Source: UKL13-3 sp044353855 (GTDB lineage Bacteria; Bacteroidota; Bacteroidia; UKL13-3). Taken from it: a DNA stretch of 64,000 bases. Of the stretch, positions 51,038-60,553 are shown in pieces. The stretch covers positions 186,001 through 250,000 of the forward strand of contig JBILBF010000003.1 of NCBI GenBank assembly GCA_044353855.1, read 5' to 3'. The stretch's first letter is position 1. Each line of letters starts with the position of its first letter. A program made the position numbers and the translations under genes. The notes below the pieces were generated by a model. That model was given only the letters and a program-made list of their open reading frames with translations, was not told the DNA's origin and ran no database searches.

Positions 51038-51487
51038 TTACCTATCTTTTAATAATTGAACAACCAATTTATCAATGGGAAAAGTTACCATATCAGCTTG
51101 AAGCTGTTCTATTGGTATCCATATAAATTGTTGTTGTTCAATACGACCTTTATTTTCAATATCAAACTCATCTAATTTAATTGTTTGTATATCATCTAAA
51201 GATTTTACAAAATAATAAACTGAAATAAGTTGATCTGTTTTTTTAAATCCACTTTGTTGAAAAAAATCGGTTGTATAAAAATGTGATATTATTTCCACAT
51301 CAATGGATGCTTCTTCTTTAAATTCTCTGATTAAACAATCAGCTATACCCTCTCCAAATTCTAACCCGCCACCCGGAAACTTCGTAAATTGAAAGTCGCC
51401 AATTTTTTCTTTAGATAATAAAATATCGTTCTCTTCAGTTAAAAGTAATCCATATACTCTAATGGTAAACCTATTTATTTCAATCAT
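51038..51487 (-). CDS. Nudix hydrolase
   Basis: 149 aa. The Nudix box is complete: GGGLEFGEGIADCLIREFKEEASI (G-x5-E-x7-RE-x2-EE). Substrate not predictable. Its ATG overlaps the 3' end of the barrel gene upstream by 8 bp, so the two are co-translated. Confidence 0.9.
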   Translation of the reverse strand: MIEINRFTIRVYGLLLTEENDILLSKEKIGDFQFTKFPGGGLEFGEGIADCLIREFKEEASIDVEIISHFYTTDFFQQSGFKKTDQLISVYYFVKSLDDIQTIKLDEFDIENKGRIEQQQFIWIPIEQLQADMVTFPIDKLVVQLLKDR

Positions 51488-52277
51488 TAGTAGGCTTTTC
51501 TATGGTATATAAAACACCACAATTTAGCTGCAATCCAATAGGGTAAGAATGTTGTTCAGTTTTAGAAACCGAAAATGGAAATACTATTAAAAGTGGTTGA
51601 CCAAAAAATGTTAATTGTTTATCAAGTTTATACTCAATTCTACCTCCTAAAAATAAATTTAAGGTAACACTTTTTCCTTCAAACCCAGTTGAATCAATAT
51701 GATAAACTTTTTCATTGTCTATGTAAAAATTATCCAATATCGCTTTCATTTGATGCTTGAGTAATACATTAACTCCTAGCCCTCCAGTTAGATGATAGGA
51801 CCATTTGTAATCGGCTGCTTTTGTTGTATAATAATTGAACAAAACAGGCATCGTTAAGTATTGATACTTGTAGTTATAATCAATACTTCTATCTGCATTG
51901 CTCTTGTCTAATATTTTATTGGATGTTCCCACCCCTGGGAATACAGCATCTTTAAACTGTATGTTATTTTGTTGAATTGTAAACCCTACTTCGCTGTATC
52001 CCAAACCTGCTTGCACAGTCCATTTTTGATTTAATAAATAATTTACCCAAACGGTTGCTCCTATTGAAAGTTTTATTCTTTCAGATTCACCAATTGAATC
52101 TACATATTGAGAAACAGTTTGATTGGGTTTATTTGAAACCAATTGAGATGACGTGGATGAATTAAATGCATATGTAGCAGTTGGGTTTAAACTAAATCCT
52201 AAAGCAAGCTTAGTGCGTGTTTGAGCAGACACTCCATAATAGAAGGTAATAAATAGTGTAAAAATGAATAGACGCAT
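51480..52277 (-). CDS. Outer-membrane beta-barrel protein (PorT-like family)
   Basis: 265 aa. Signal peptide ends VSAQ. The start LALGFSLNPTATYAF and regular alternating strands, for example WTVQAGLGYSEVGF and VTLNLFLGGRIEYKL, suggest an 8- to 10-stranded barrel of the PorT/OMP_b-brl class. Placed behind the PorV-like gene; it ends inside the Nudix start. Confidence 0.75.
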   Translation of the reverse strand: MRLFIFTLFITFYYGVSAQTRTKLALGFSLNPTATYAFNSSTSSQLVSNKPNQTVSQYVDSIGESERIKLSIGATVWVNYLLNQKWTVQAGLGYSEVGFTIQQNNIQFKDAVFPGVGTSNKILDKSNADRSIDYNYKYQYLTMPVLFNYYTTKAADYKWSYHLTGGLGVNVLLKHQMKAILDNFYIDNEKVYHIDSTGFEGKSVTLNLFLGGRIEYKLDKQLTFFGQPLLIVFPFSVSKTEQHSYPIGLQLNCGVLYTIEKPTND

Positions 52278-52333
52278 ATGTTTTATATTGATGTCAAAAA
52301 TACATGACTAAAACATAGCAAAAAACAAAATAA

Positions 52334-53404
52334 TTATCCTTTTTTATTAATGCCCAACTTTAAAGAAATTACATTAGAATAAGGCAAACTTGCACTACTA
52401 CCAAAATTAGATAATGCATAATCAATTGAAAAGTTATTGATTTTTAATCCTACTCCAATAGAAGGCATATAAGATATTTCAGATGAGCCATCAAATTGTT
52501 TAACGTATTGAAAATTCATAATCCCTCCTCTTAAAAAGACTAAATTTCGGTACCCTGCTTCTAGACCAAATCTAGGGTCAAGATTAAAAAATTCGCTTTT
52601 TACAACATTATTTTTTTTACCATCAAATGTAAGTTCTGTATTTACTTCAGGCATAATCGTAAACTTATCGGTAAAAAAAGAAAAGGTATATGATAATCCT
52701 AAAATCATTTTAGGAGCAGTTAACTCCAAAGTATTATTAGGTAAAGCATTATTGGTTTGCTGTAAAACCTGTTTTTCTTGTTCGCTAAAAGTATATTTCC
52801 AAACGTTAAATGTTGTTGTAATATCTCTAATACTCACAGCAGTGTTCCATTTTTTGTATCGATACTGAGCACCTAAATCAAAACCAAAACCCCAAGCACT
52901 TGCAAATTCCCCAACTATTCTTCGTATAATTTTTACATTACCACCAACAGTAAGCCCATCAATATTTAATGACCTAGCATAAGAGCCAATAAAACCATAA
53001 TCAACAGAAGAGAAACTTTTGATTCGGGAATAATCTAATTGACCATTTTGAAATAAATTTAATGTATTAGGAATATCATCCACACCAACGCGAATCATAG
53101 AAATTGCTAAAACACTTTTATCATGAAATTTAAATGCTACTGTTCCGTAATCATGTTTTACAATACCTGCAAATTGTTCGTTATGCATTAGCGTCAATTG
53201 AACATTATCTTGAATTTGCATTAATCCAGCAGGATTCCAATAAGCACCCGTAGCATCATTAACACTAGCTATAACAGCCCCACCCATTGCAGCTGATCGA
53301 GCTCCAACACCAATAGCTAAAAATTCATTACTGTATTTGAGTATTTGAGCTTGCGATTGAATCGAAACCAAACTTAAAATACCTAATAATAATAGTTGTT
53401 TCAT
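52334..53404 (-). CDS. PorV/PorQ family outer-membrane protein
   Basis: 356 aa. Signal peptide ends SQAQ. The segment FLAIGVGARSAAMGGAVIASVNDATGAYWNPAGL is the diagnostic front of the PorV/PorQ (UPF0164-like) family, and the C-terminus has SNFGSSASLPYSNVISLKLGIN as the last strands. PorV shuttles type IX cargo in Porphyromonas, but no other por gene is visible here. Adjacent to two uncharacterised genes upstream. Confidence 0.85.
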   Translation of the reverse strand: MKQLLLLGILSLVSIQSQAQILKYSNEFLAIGVGARSAAMGGAVIASVNDATGAYWNPAGLMQIQDNVQLTLMHNEQFAGIVKHDYGTVAFKFHDKSVLAISMIRVGVDDIPNTLNLFQNGQLDYSRIKSFSSVDYGFIGSYARSLNIDGLTVGGNVKIIRRIVGEFASAWGFGFDLGAQYRYKKWNTAVSIRDITTTFNVWKYTFSEQEKQVLQQTNNALPNNTLELTAPKMILGLSYTFSFFTDKFTIMPEVNTELTFDGKKNNVVKSEFFNLDPRFGLEAGYRNLVFLRGGIMNFQYVKQFDGSSEISYMPSIGVGLKINNFSIDYALSNFGSSASLPYSNVISLKLGINKKG

Positions 53405-53407
53405 GTA

Positions 53408-54073
53408 TTATCTAAAAACTGCTTTCAATTCACTCATTAACTTGTTGCTATCATTCATGTATGTAGTTTCAATATAGAGAACAGCGTCTAATAATAAATT
53501 AGCATCTTTCTCACTCAACTCTTTGATTCCTACACGCATCATAATTCTATTTAACGAATATATGAACTTGTTATTATCTGCATAATAATAAATATACTTT
53601 ACATTTCTAAAATGATCAAAAAACTTGAAGAAATCAGTAGTATCAAGCATTCCATAAAAATTTAAAAAAGAACTTAACTCTGAATTTTCTATTGAATGTA
53701 AACTTTTATAAAATTGATCAACATAATATACGTTGTGTTTTACAAACTGTCTATCAATTAAAAGTTCGGTTAATATATGAGCGATAAACCATTTTCTATT
53801 TACATCAGAAGAAAATGTAACCGTTTTAAGAAACTCGTTTATGATAAATTGATACCGTTCGAAAAAATCGGAAGAATGAAATAATGTATCACTTTCATAA
53901 TGTTTGAGTGAACCTTTTAAAAGTTGTTTTTGATTTAACGAAAAAGTGGGAGAAGGTGGAGGTAACTTAAATGTTTTAATCCAACGTTTTGAAATATCAG
54001 GAAGTATTAGTGCAGCATTATAATAATGTTCATTAGGGGAGTGATCTATAATAAAATGAGAGAGATAATTCAA
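53408..54073 (-). CDS. Conserved hypothetical protein, ACP-phosphodiesterase-like N-terminus
   Basis: 221 aa. It begins MNYLSHFIIDHSPNEHYYNAALILPDISKR, which recalls AcpH-like proteins and a Bacteroidota family (MNFLSH...LPDL.K). His/Asp positions in SLKHYESDTLFHSSDFF (HxxxD...FH) could be a metal site. The start is TTG at 54071-54073, because a stop codon lies two codons upstream and no ATG follows soon. It is placed 3 bp after a small lipoprotein gene and 3 bp before the PorV-like gene. Function not assigned. Confidence 0.65.
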   Translation of the reverse strand: MNYLSHFIIDHSPNEHYYNAALILPDISKRWIKTFKLPPPSPTFSLNQKQLLKGSLKHYESDTLFHSSDFFERYQFIINEFLKTVTFSSDVNRKWFIAHILTELLIDRQFVKHNVYYVDQFYKSLHSIENSELSSFLNFYGMLDTTDFFKFFDHFRNVKYIYYYADNNKFIYSLNRIMMRVGIKELSEKDANLLLDAVLYIETTYMNDSNKLMSELKAVFR

Positions 54074-54076
54074 ATA

Positions 54077-54262
54077 TTAATATTTATTATTCAATGTAGA
54101 ACTTGAACGAACTTTGTTTTTTGATTTTACTAAACCCTTTTTATCATATTTCACATGATAACTGTTGCGTGGGTTGGCAAAACTACTACACTTCTTTGGT
54201 TTGCAAGCTACCATCCCAATTATCAATAGAAATGTAAAACTATATACAATGTATGATTTCAT
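54077..54262 (-). CDS. Small predicted lipoprotein
   Basis: 61 aa. Signal with lipobox GMVAC (Cys20), then a Lys-rich, low-complexity domain with KPKKCSSF and SYHVKYDKKGLVKSKNK. First gene of a small envelope operon (lipoprotein, hypothetical, PorV-like, barrel, Nudix). No known family recognised. Confidence 0.6.
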   Translation of the reverse strand: MKSYIVYSFTFLLIIGMVACKPKKCSSFANPRNSYHVKYDKKGLVKSKNKVRSSSTLNNKY

Positions 54263-54295
54263 GTATAGTTATGTGAAGATTAGAAAAGTGAAGGT

Positions 54296-54332
54296 AAAAA
54301 AAAAGTCCTGCAAATTTATAATGCAGGACTTT
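54296..54332 (-). terminator. Terminator of the histone-H1-like gene
   Basis: AAAGTCCTGCA (54302-54312) and TGCAGGACTTT (54322-54332) pair over 11 bp with a 9-nt loop, and the minus-strand transcript ends in nine U. Confidence 0.9.
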
Positions 54333-54354
54333 AACGTTCATTTCTAAAAGCTGA

Positions 54355-54636
54355 TTACTTCTTTTTAGGAGCAGCTTTCTTAGCAGCAGCTTTCTTAGGA
54401 GCAGCTTTCTTAGCTACAGCTTTTTTAGGAGCAGCTTTCTTAGCTACAGCTTTCTTAGGAGCAGCTTTCTTAGCTACAGCTTTTTTAGGAGCAGCTTTCT
54501 TAGCTACAGCTTTCTTAGGAGCAGCAGCTTTCTTAGCTACAGCTTTTTTAGGAGCAGCAGCTTTCTTAGCTACAGCTTTTTTAGGAGCAGCTGATTTAGT
54601 TGGAGCTGCTTTTTTTGTTGTTTTTTTAGTTGCCAT
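54355..54636 (-). CDS. Histone H1-like Lys/Ala/Pro-rich DNA-binding protein
   Basis: 93 aa from the ATG at 54634-54636, because the longer frame runs through a perfect promoter. Almost the whole protein is a repeat of KKAVAKKAAP units (about seven or eight copies), ending AAPKKK. This is the eukaryotic-H1-tail-like family (HC2/AlgP-like) that binds DNA non-specifically. The DNA repeat is equally regular, so copy number may vary between strains. Strong promoter and terminator imply an abundant transcript. Confidence 0.85.
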   Translation of the reverse strand: MATKKTTKKAAPTKSAAPKKAVAKKAAAPKKAVAKKAAAPKKAVAKKAAPKKAVAKKAAPKKAVAKKAAPKKAVAKKAAPKKAAAKKAAPKKK

Positions 54637-54665
54637 GTTTTTAAAAATTTGATTGATTACGAAAA

Positions 54666-54695
54666 CAAAGTTATAAGAGTGTTTATAATATTCAA
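54666..54695 (-). promoter_or_regulatory. Consensus promoter of the histone-like gene
   Basis: Minus strand: -33 TTG (54693-54695) and -7 TAACTTTG (54666-54673) with exactly 19 bp between. Leader about 25 nt. Confidence 0.85.
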
Positions 54696-54699
54696 GTAC

Positions 54700-55180
54700 T
54701 TGTTCAGTATCAGCATAAAAAAACGCCACTAAAAACTGTTGATAACTATGAACAACATCTGTGAGTAATAGATTTTACTGATACTTTCAGCGATAGTGTA
54801 TTTTAAAAAAATGTGATTATTTTATTTCCATTGAGTTGCAAATAGTTAGCTAGTTTTTTAAAAATGCAAATCAACTTATAGACAATACATACTACACAAC
54901 ACTTGTCGCATACCGTAATTACTGACCTTAACACGTATTTATCTATAAAAATTATTAAAATATTTTTGAATAAAAATAAAAAATACTGGTTAAACTTTTT
55001 ATTTTTTTAAGATATTTTTTTAAAAAAACGAGTATACTTTTTTGTACATTTTAAATAGTTAAAAGTTTAAATCGTCAATCACTTTTAGTTTTATGTTTTA
55101 ATATTTTACAACAGATGATATACTTCTATCAGTTAGAATGTATAATATTGAAAATAAATTTAGCGGAAACAGTATAGATT
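54700..55180. other. AT-rich intergenic region upstream of cinA
   Basis: No ORF or RNA gene is recognised. The stretch 54940-55060 is almost pure A/T with runs of T and A, and TGTTGATAA (54737-54745) is one mismatch from a DnaA box, but it stands alone. The end probably holds the cinA promoter; no exact TAnnTTTG was found close to its ATG. Confidence 0.6.
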
Positions 55181-56428
55181 ATGAAAGCAGAAATTATAAC
55201 CATAGGAGATGAAATACTCATAGGACAAATAATAGATACTAATTCATCTTGGATAGGCCAAGAGCTAAGTAAAATGGGCATTTCAGTGGTACATCGCACA
55301 TCAGTATCGGATAATAGAATGGATATTATTGATGCATTAAATGAAGCTAAGAAACGTGCTGATATTATTATTATGACTGGTGGTCTTGGCCCTACAAAAG
55401 ATGATATAACTAAATATACATTAGCCAAATATTTTGGAAGTGATTTAATTTTAAACAATGAAGTTTTAGATTGGGTAACTAAAATATTTCGAATGCGCAA
55501 ATTGCCCATGATTGATACCAACCGAAATCAAGCTATGGTTCCTGCAAATTGTACTGTATTGTTTAATAGAAGTGGAACAGCTCCTGGAATGTGGTTTGAT
55601 GTTGATGGGAAAATAATAATAAGTATGCCGGGTGTTCCATTTGAAATGAAGGTAATTTTTGAAGAACAATGTATTCCGCTTTTGCAAAAAAGATTTGAAC
55701 TACCTGTAATTATTCACCGAACTATTCTTACTTGTAATATTGGAGAATCATTTTTGGCTAAGCGAATTGAAACACTCGAAAATGAGTTACCCCCTCACAT
55801 AAAACTTGCATACCTGCCCAATGTTGGCCAAGTAAGATTAAGGTTAAGCGGTTCACATACACACTTTGAAACACTGAAAGAAGAAATTGATTCAATCGTT
55901 GTAAAACTATATGAACTAATAGGTGAATATATTTTTGGAGAAGAAACAGATACTCTTGAAAAAAATGTAGGTGTTTTATTAAAAGAAAAAAATAAAACAA
56001 TTGCCACTGCTGAAAGTTGCACTGGAGGATGTATTGCTCATTTACTAACATCAGTTGCAGGAAGCTCTTCGTATTATATAGGCAGTGTGGTTAGTTATGC
56101 CAATCAAATAAAAATAAATGAACTGGGAGTAAATCCTCAAACATTTAAAACAGTTGGAGCAGTTAGCGAAGAATGTGTAATACAAATGGCAGATGGTGTT
56201 CGCAAAAAATTCAATACTGATTATGCTATTTCAACTAGTGGTATTGCAGGACCCGATGGTGGAACAGATGAGAAACCTGTAGGTACCGTTTGGATTGCTA
56301 TTAGTAGTAAAACAAAAACTATAGCCAAACAATTTAATATGGGCGATAATAGAGAACGTACCATTCAGCGAACGGCAATTCAAGGATTAGATTTGTTGAG
56401 GAAAATGTTATTAGAAGATCATAAATAA
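55181..56428 (+). CDS. cinA: CinA family protein (MPTb-like domain plus NMN amidohydrolase)
   Basis: 415 aa. The N-terminal molybdopterin-binding-like domain (AEIITIGDEILIGQIIDTN, TGGLGPTKDDITK) has ADP-ribose hydrolase activity in relatives. The C-terminal PncC-like domain (ATAESCTGGCIAHLLTSVAG, TSGIAGPDGGT) deamidates NMN in NAD salvage. Normal length for a two-domain CinA. Single gene. Confidence 0.94.
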   Translation: MKAEIITIGDEILIGQIIDTNSSWIGQELSKMGISVVHRTSVSDNRMDIIDALNEAKKRADIIIMTGGLGPTKDDITKYTLAKYFGSDLILNNEVLDWVTKIFRMRKLPMIDTNRNQAMVPANCTVLFNRSGTAPGMWFDVDGKIIISMPGVPFEMKVIFEEQCIPLLQKRFELPVIIHRTILTCNIGESFLAKRIETLENELPPHIKLAYLPNVGQVRLRLSGSHTHFETLKEEIDSIVVKLYELIGEYIFGEETDTLEKNVGVLLKEKNKTIATAESCTGGCIAHLLTSVAGSSSYYIGSVVSYANQIKINELGVNPQTFKTVGAVSEECVIQMADGVRKKFNTDYAISTSGIAGPDGGTDEKPVGTVWIAISSKTKTIAKQFNMGDNRERTIQRTAIQGLDLLRKMLLEDHK

Positions 56429-56472
56429 CATACTTAAAATAGTAATTGAATGACTAAACGTATATTCAACAA

Positions 56473-59400
56473 TTACCCAATAGCTTTAACCATATCGTCC
56501 AATACACTTTTTGCATGCCCAATCCCAGAAACATGTTGAATTCCTAATATTAAACTTTTAGGTGTTTGCTTCATTTTGCACCGTTGCGAATTATGCTGTA
56601 CAAATCGTAACACTTTACTAAACAATTCACTTTGGTAATAGGCTTGTTTTTTCTCATCAGGAAAATAGGCAGCTAATGCTGAATTTTTTAAGACCAACTT
56701 TTCGAATCCAATTTTTTTGGCAATAGTTCGCAATTGGATAAGTTCAAATAAATCGATTACTTGTTGAGGTATTGGGCCAAATCTATCTTTAAGTTGTTGG
56801 CCAAATTGAACTAATTGTTCATCTGTTTCCAAGCGCGAGAGTTCACTGTATAAACTCACACGTTCACTTACACTACGAACATATTCATCCGGAATTAACG
56901 CCTCAAGATCTGTTTCAATTACACAATCTTTTGATTCCAATTTGTGTATTTGTTCATCTTTAAACAATTCTTTAAATTCATCTTCTTTGAGTTCTTGAAT
57001 GGCTTCGTCCAAAATTTTATGGTACATCTCAAATCCAATTTCAGAAATAAAACCACTTTGTTCGCCACCCAATAAATTTCCTGCACCTCGAATATCCAAA
57101 TCGCGCATGGCCACATTAAATCCACTTCCTAAATCACTAAATTCTTCAATGGCTTGTAAGCGCCTTTTGGCTTCTGATGTTAACATTTGCATACTTGGCA
57201 CCATTAAATAACAAAATGCTTTTCGGTTTGTACGCCCAACCCTGCCTCGCATTTGGTGCATGTCACTTAACCCAAACATCTGAGCATTGTTTATAATAAT
57301 CGTATTGGCGTTGGGAATATCGAGGCCGCTTTCAATAATGGTAGTTGCTACCAATACATCATAATCGCCTTCTATAAATTTAATCATTACATCCTCCAAC
57401 TTATCCCCTTCTAATTGTCCGTGAGCAACACCTACTTTTACACCCGGACAAATTTTCATAATACGATTGGCTATTTCATAAATATCTTTTACCCGATGGT
57501 GAACCATAAATACTTGTCCGCCACGTTCAATTTCATTGTTTATAATTTCACGCAATAATTCGTCATTGTATGCATGCAATTCGGTAGTTACAGGTTGCCT
57601 ATTTGCTGGTGGCGTATTGATAATGGATAAATCTCTGGCACCCATTAATGAAAAATGCAATGTACGTGGAATAGGCGTTGCCGTAAGCGTTAACGTATCT
57701 ACATTTGTTTTAATTGCTTTTAATTTTTCTTTTGCAGCTACACCAAATTTTTGTTCCTCATCTACAATCAGCAATCCTAAATCTTTGTATTTGATATCCT
57801 TGCTTAGCAATTTATGTGTGCCAATTAATATATCAACTTTTCCTTCTTTAACTTGTTGCAATGTTGCTTTTTGTTCGGCAGCACTTCTAAACCTATTGAT
57901 ATAATCAACGGTGCACGGAAAATCTTTTAACCGCTCTTTAAACGTGCGGTAGTGTTGGTTGGCCAAAATAGTAGTTGGCACCAATATGGCAACTTGTTTA
58001 CTATCACATACTGCTTTAAATGCCGCACGAATGGCTACTTCCGTTTTGCCAAAACCCACATCTCCACATACCAATCTATCCATTGGCTGGTCGGTTTCCA
58101 TATCTTTTTTTACATCGGCAGTTGCTTTACTTTGGTCGGGAGTATCTTCATACATAAACGAAGCTTCCAACTCTACTTGCATATAATTATCAGGAGCAAA
58201 ATCAAATCCTTTTTGTGCTTTACGTTTGGCATAAAGTTTAATCAAATCGCGGGCAATGTCTTTTACATTTTTCTTGGTGCTGGTTTTTAGTTTTTCCCAT
58301 GCATCACTTCCCAATTTATTTACACGAGGTTCTGTTCCATCTTTACCTACATATTTTGATATTTTGTGAAGTGAATTAATGCTAACATACAATAAATCAC
58401 TATCGCGGTAAACCAACCTCACTGCCTCTTGTGTGTGTCCATTAACGTCAATTTTTTCTAACCCAGCAAATTTTCCAACTCCATGATCTATATGTGTCAC
58501 AAAATCACCTGGTTTTAAATCCTTCAATTCTTTGAGGGTAATAATGCGGCTTTTGCTGTATGCATTTTTGACATGGCCTATGTAAAAACGGTCGAATACT
58601 TGGTGCTCAGTGTAACAAGCCAATTTCAACTCTTTATCAACAAATCCTTTTGAGATGCCGTGGTAAATTGGATGAAACTCCACTTCCCTATCAAGGTCGT
58701 CAAAAATAGTGTACAACCGCTCAACTTGACGGCTGCTTTCCGAAAAAATAAGATTCGATATGTCGGCTCGTTGGTTTTCTTTTAAATTTAAGATTAACAG
58801 CTTAAAATTTTTGTGAAACAATGGTTGTGGCGTGGTATTAAATTGTATTGTTTCTTCGGGTTTAAAATGAAACCGCGTTCCCCATTCTACTACTTTATAT
58901 TTTTTAAGCTGATCAATAATTAGCTTTTCGTTTGCATAAATAGCGTCAATAGGTTGCAAAGCATCTTGCTCAGGCATGGGTTCAAACTTTTCAAAAATTG
59001 TTTGCGCTTTTTCTCGCCCTTTTTCAATTTGCTCCAAACATAAATTTACATCCTTTGCCCAAAAAATGGTATTGGCGGGTAAGTAGGTAAAAAAATGTTG
59101 TCGTGAAGAATCATCAATACCTTTTTGCACATTGGGAATGATAAAAAATCGATCCACTTTTTTTACAGAAAGTTGTGTATTGGGATCAAATGTGCGTATG
59201 CTTTCAATCACCTCACCATCCAACTCCAAGCGGTAAGGCATATCGTTGCTATAAGAGAACACATCCACAATTCCACCACGTATTGAAAACTGCCCTGCTT
59301 CATATACAAAATCCGAACGCTCAAAATGATGCTCGGTTAAAAATTCAATAAAAAACTCAAGGTCAAAAGTATGTCCAACTTTTAATTCGTAAGTATTGGC

Positions 59401-59823
59401 GGTTAACTCTTTTTCGGCAATTACCAACTCGGCAATTGCTTCGGCAGTTGTTACCACCAATTCGCCATTTTGAGAGTGTTGGTTTAACCTGTTCAATACT
59501 TCGGCACGTTCCAAAACCAAGCCATTATCTATGCCTGAAATTTGAAATGGCCTACGGTAAGATGAAGGAAAAAACAAAACAGTTTTTCCTTCCAATAAAT
59601 TTTCTACATCGGCCTGAAAATAACGAGCTTCGTCTATGTCATTAAAAACAAATACGTTGGTTTGAGGCTGAACATTATAAAAGGTGGAAGCGAGAACGGC
59701 ATCAACAGAGCCCACTAATCCCGTTAGGCGAAGCTTAACCGGGGAGGTTAAAGATAGCTTGCCAGCCATTGTTTTAAAGCGAGAACTTTCGCTGTAAAGA
59801 GTTACTAAATCTTTTAAATTCAC
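56473..59823 (-). CDS. mfd: Transcription-repair coupling factor
   Basis: 1116 aa. Order: UvrB-like N-domain, RNA-polymerase-interacting domain with FVTHIDHGVGKFAGLEKI at ~435, then SF2 helicase with GDVGFGKTEVAIRAAF (Walker A), LLIVDEEQKFGV (DEEQ), TATPIPRTLHFSLMG, QMRGRVGR, and a C-terminal TRCF domain. Releases stalled RNA polymerase and recruits UvrA. GTG start at 59821-59823; the next Met is internal. A near-consensus -7 box TATATTCG lies just upstream. Confidence 0.97.
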   Translation of the reverse strand: MNLKDLVTLYSESSRFKTMAGKLSLTSPVKLRLTGLVGSVDAVLASTFYNVQPQTNVFVFNDIDEARYFQADVENLLEGKTVLFFPSSYRRPFQISGIDNGLVLERAEVLNRLNQHSQNGELVVTTAEAIAELVIAEKELTANTYELKVGHTFDLEFFIEFLTEHHFERSDFVYEAGQFSIRGGIVDVFSYSNDMPYRLELDGEVIESIRTFDPNTQLSVKKVDRFFIIPNVQKGIDDSSRQHFFTYLPANTIFWAKDVNLCLEQIEKGREKAQTIFEKFEPMPEQDALQPIDAIYANEKLIIDQLKKYKVVEWGTRFHFKPEETIQFNTTPQPLFHKNFKLLILNLKENQRADISNLIFSESSRQVERLYTIFDDLDREVEFHPIYHGISKGFVDKELKLACYTEHQVFDRFYIGHVKNAYSKSRIITLKELKDLKPGDFVTHIDHGVGKFAGLEKIDVNGHTQEAVRLVYRDSDLLYVSINSLHKISKYVGKDGTEPRVNKLGSDAWEKLKTSTKKNVKDIARDLIKLYAKRKAQKGFDFAPDNYMQVELEASFMYEDTPDQSKATADVKKDMETDQPMDRLVCGDVGFGKTEVAIRAAFKAVCDSKQVAILVPTTILANQHYRTFKERLKDFPCTVDYINRFRSAAEQKATLQQVKEGKVDILIGTHKLLSKDIKYKDLGLLIVDEEQKFGVAAKEKLKAIKTNVDTLTLTATPIPRTLHFSLMGARDLSIINTPPANRQPVTTELHAYNDELLREIINNEIERGGQVFMVHHRVKDIYEIANRIMKICPGVKVGVAHGQLEGDKLEDVMIKFIEGDYDVLVATTIIESGLDIPNANTIIINNAQMFGLSDMHQMRGRVGRTNRKAFCYLMVPSMQMLTSEAKRRLQAIEEFSDLGSGFNVAMRDLDIRGAGNLLGGEQSGFISEIGFEMYHKILDEAIQELKEDEFKELFKDEQIHKLESKDCVIETDLEALIPDEYVRSVSERVSLYSELSRLETDEQLVQFGQQLKDRFGPIPQQVIDLFELIQLRTIAKKIGFEKLVLKNSALAAYFPDEKKQAYYQSELFSKVLRFVQHNSQRCKMKQTPKSLILGIQHVSGIGHAKSVLDDMVKAIG

Positions 59824-60011
59824 TTTGCGATGCGAATATATGTTAATGGTTGTTAGGGTTGATAATGTAATTGGTTTTATTGGTGATTTTAATCTGCGGC
59901 ATCAGCTAAATCTGAAGGAGGAAACTAACGAGTGATATTGTTTTAGGAGAATGGTTTCCCAAAGATCTCGCAGAAACGAGGAACTATGGTCAATCTACTA
60001 TGGATTCTTCT

Positions 60012-60482
60012 TTACTTTTTCTTAAACGTAAGCGAAACTGAATTCATGCAATACCTTAATCCTGTTGGTTGAGGACCGTCATCAAATACATGACCTAAAT
60101 GTCCACCGCAACGTGCGCAGATAACTTCTGTCCGTTCCATTCCGTATGAATTATCTGTTATGTTTTTTACTCTTCCTTTTACAATGGGTTGGTAAAAACT
60201 AGGCCAACCAGTCCCCGATTCAAACTTATGTGCCGATGAAAACAATTCGTTTCCACAACCTGCACAATAGTAAATACCGCTTTGGTGATTATCCCATAAA
60301 GAACCAGAAAATGCTCGTTCCGTTCCTTTTTTGCGCAACACGGTATAGGCTTCTGCCGAAAGCTGTTGTTTCCACTCAGCGTCTGTTTTCACTACTTCAA
60401 ATTGTTTTAGATTGGTGGTAGTCTTTTGTGCAAAAGTGATTGTACTTAATAGTGCCAATATGCTCGTGAGAATTGTTTTCAT
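60012..60482 (-). CDS. msrB: Peptide-methionine (R)-S-oxide reductase, exported form
   Basis: 156 aa with a signal peptide (LLSTITFAQ). Zinc ligands CAGCG and CARCGGHLG, and the catalytic Cys in RYCMNSVSL, are in place. The signal peptide points to repair of oxidised Met in the periplasm. It follows mfd on the same strand after 188 bp with no gene in the gap. Confidence 0.95.
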   Translation of the reverse strand: MKTILTSILALLSTITFAQKTTTNLKQFEVVKTDAEWKQQLSAEAYTVLRKKGTERAFSGSLWDNHQSGIYYCAGCGNELFSSAHKFESGTGWPSFYQPIVKGRVKNITDNSYGMERTEVICARCGGHLGHVFDDGPQPTGLRYCMNSVSLTFKKK

Positions 60483-60525
60483 AATGGGTTTAACAAAAAT
60501 AAATCGGATTTTGATTTAAACCCTC

Positions 60526-60553
60526 AAAAAAAAGACGCTCCTTCCAAAGCGTC
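60526..60553 (-). terminator. Terminator of the ABC-F gene
   Basis: GACGCT (60534-60539) and AGCGTC (60548-60553) pair over 6 bp with an 8-nt loop, and the minus-strand transcript ends in eight U. Confidence 0.85.

Noticed and set aside
51480..54262. Type IX secretion gene cluster
   Set aside because: A PorV-like and a PorT-like barrel are present, but no porK, porL, porM, porN or sov gene was seen, and these barrel families are broad.
54355..54636. CRISPR-like regular DNA repeat
   Set aside because: The repeat is in frame and encodes a Lys/Ala protein with promoter and terminator; there are no variable spacers.
54637..54729. 31-residue N-terminal extension of the H1-like protein
   Set aside because: The extension codons run across a perfect TTG-N19-TAnnTTTG promoter and have a different composition from the repeat protein.
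54737..54745. Chromosomal origin (oriC) next to the H1-like gene
   Set aside because: Only one near-DnaA box was found and no dnaA, dnaN or gyr gene is near; the AT-richness alone is not enough.
57536..57904. Plus-strand frame of 122 codons opposite the mfd helicase domain
   Set aside because: The complementary strand encodes the conserved mfd helicase motifs throughout; no signal for a second gene.
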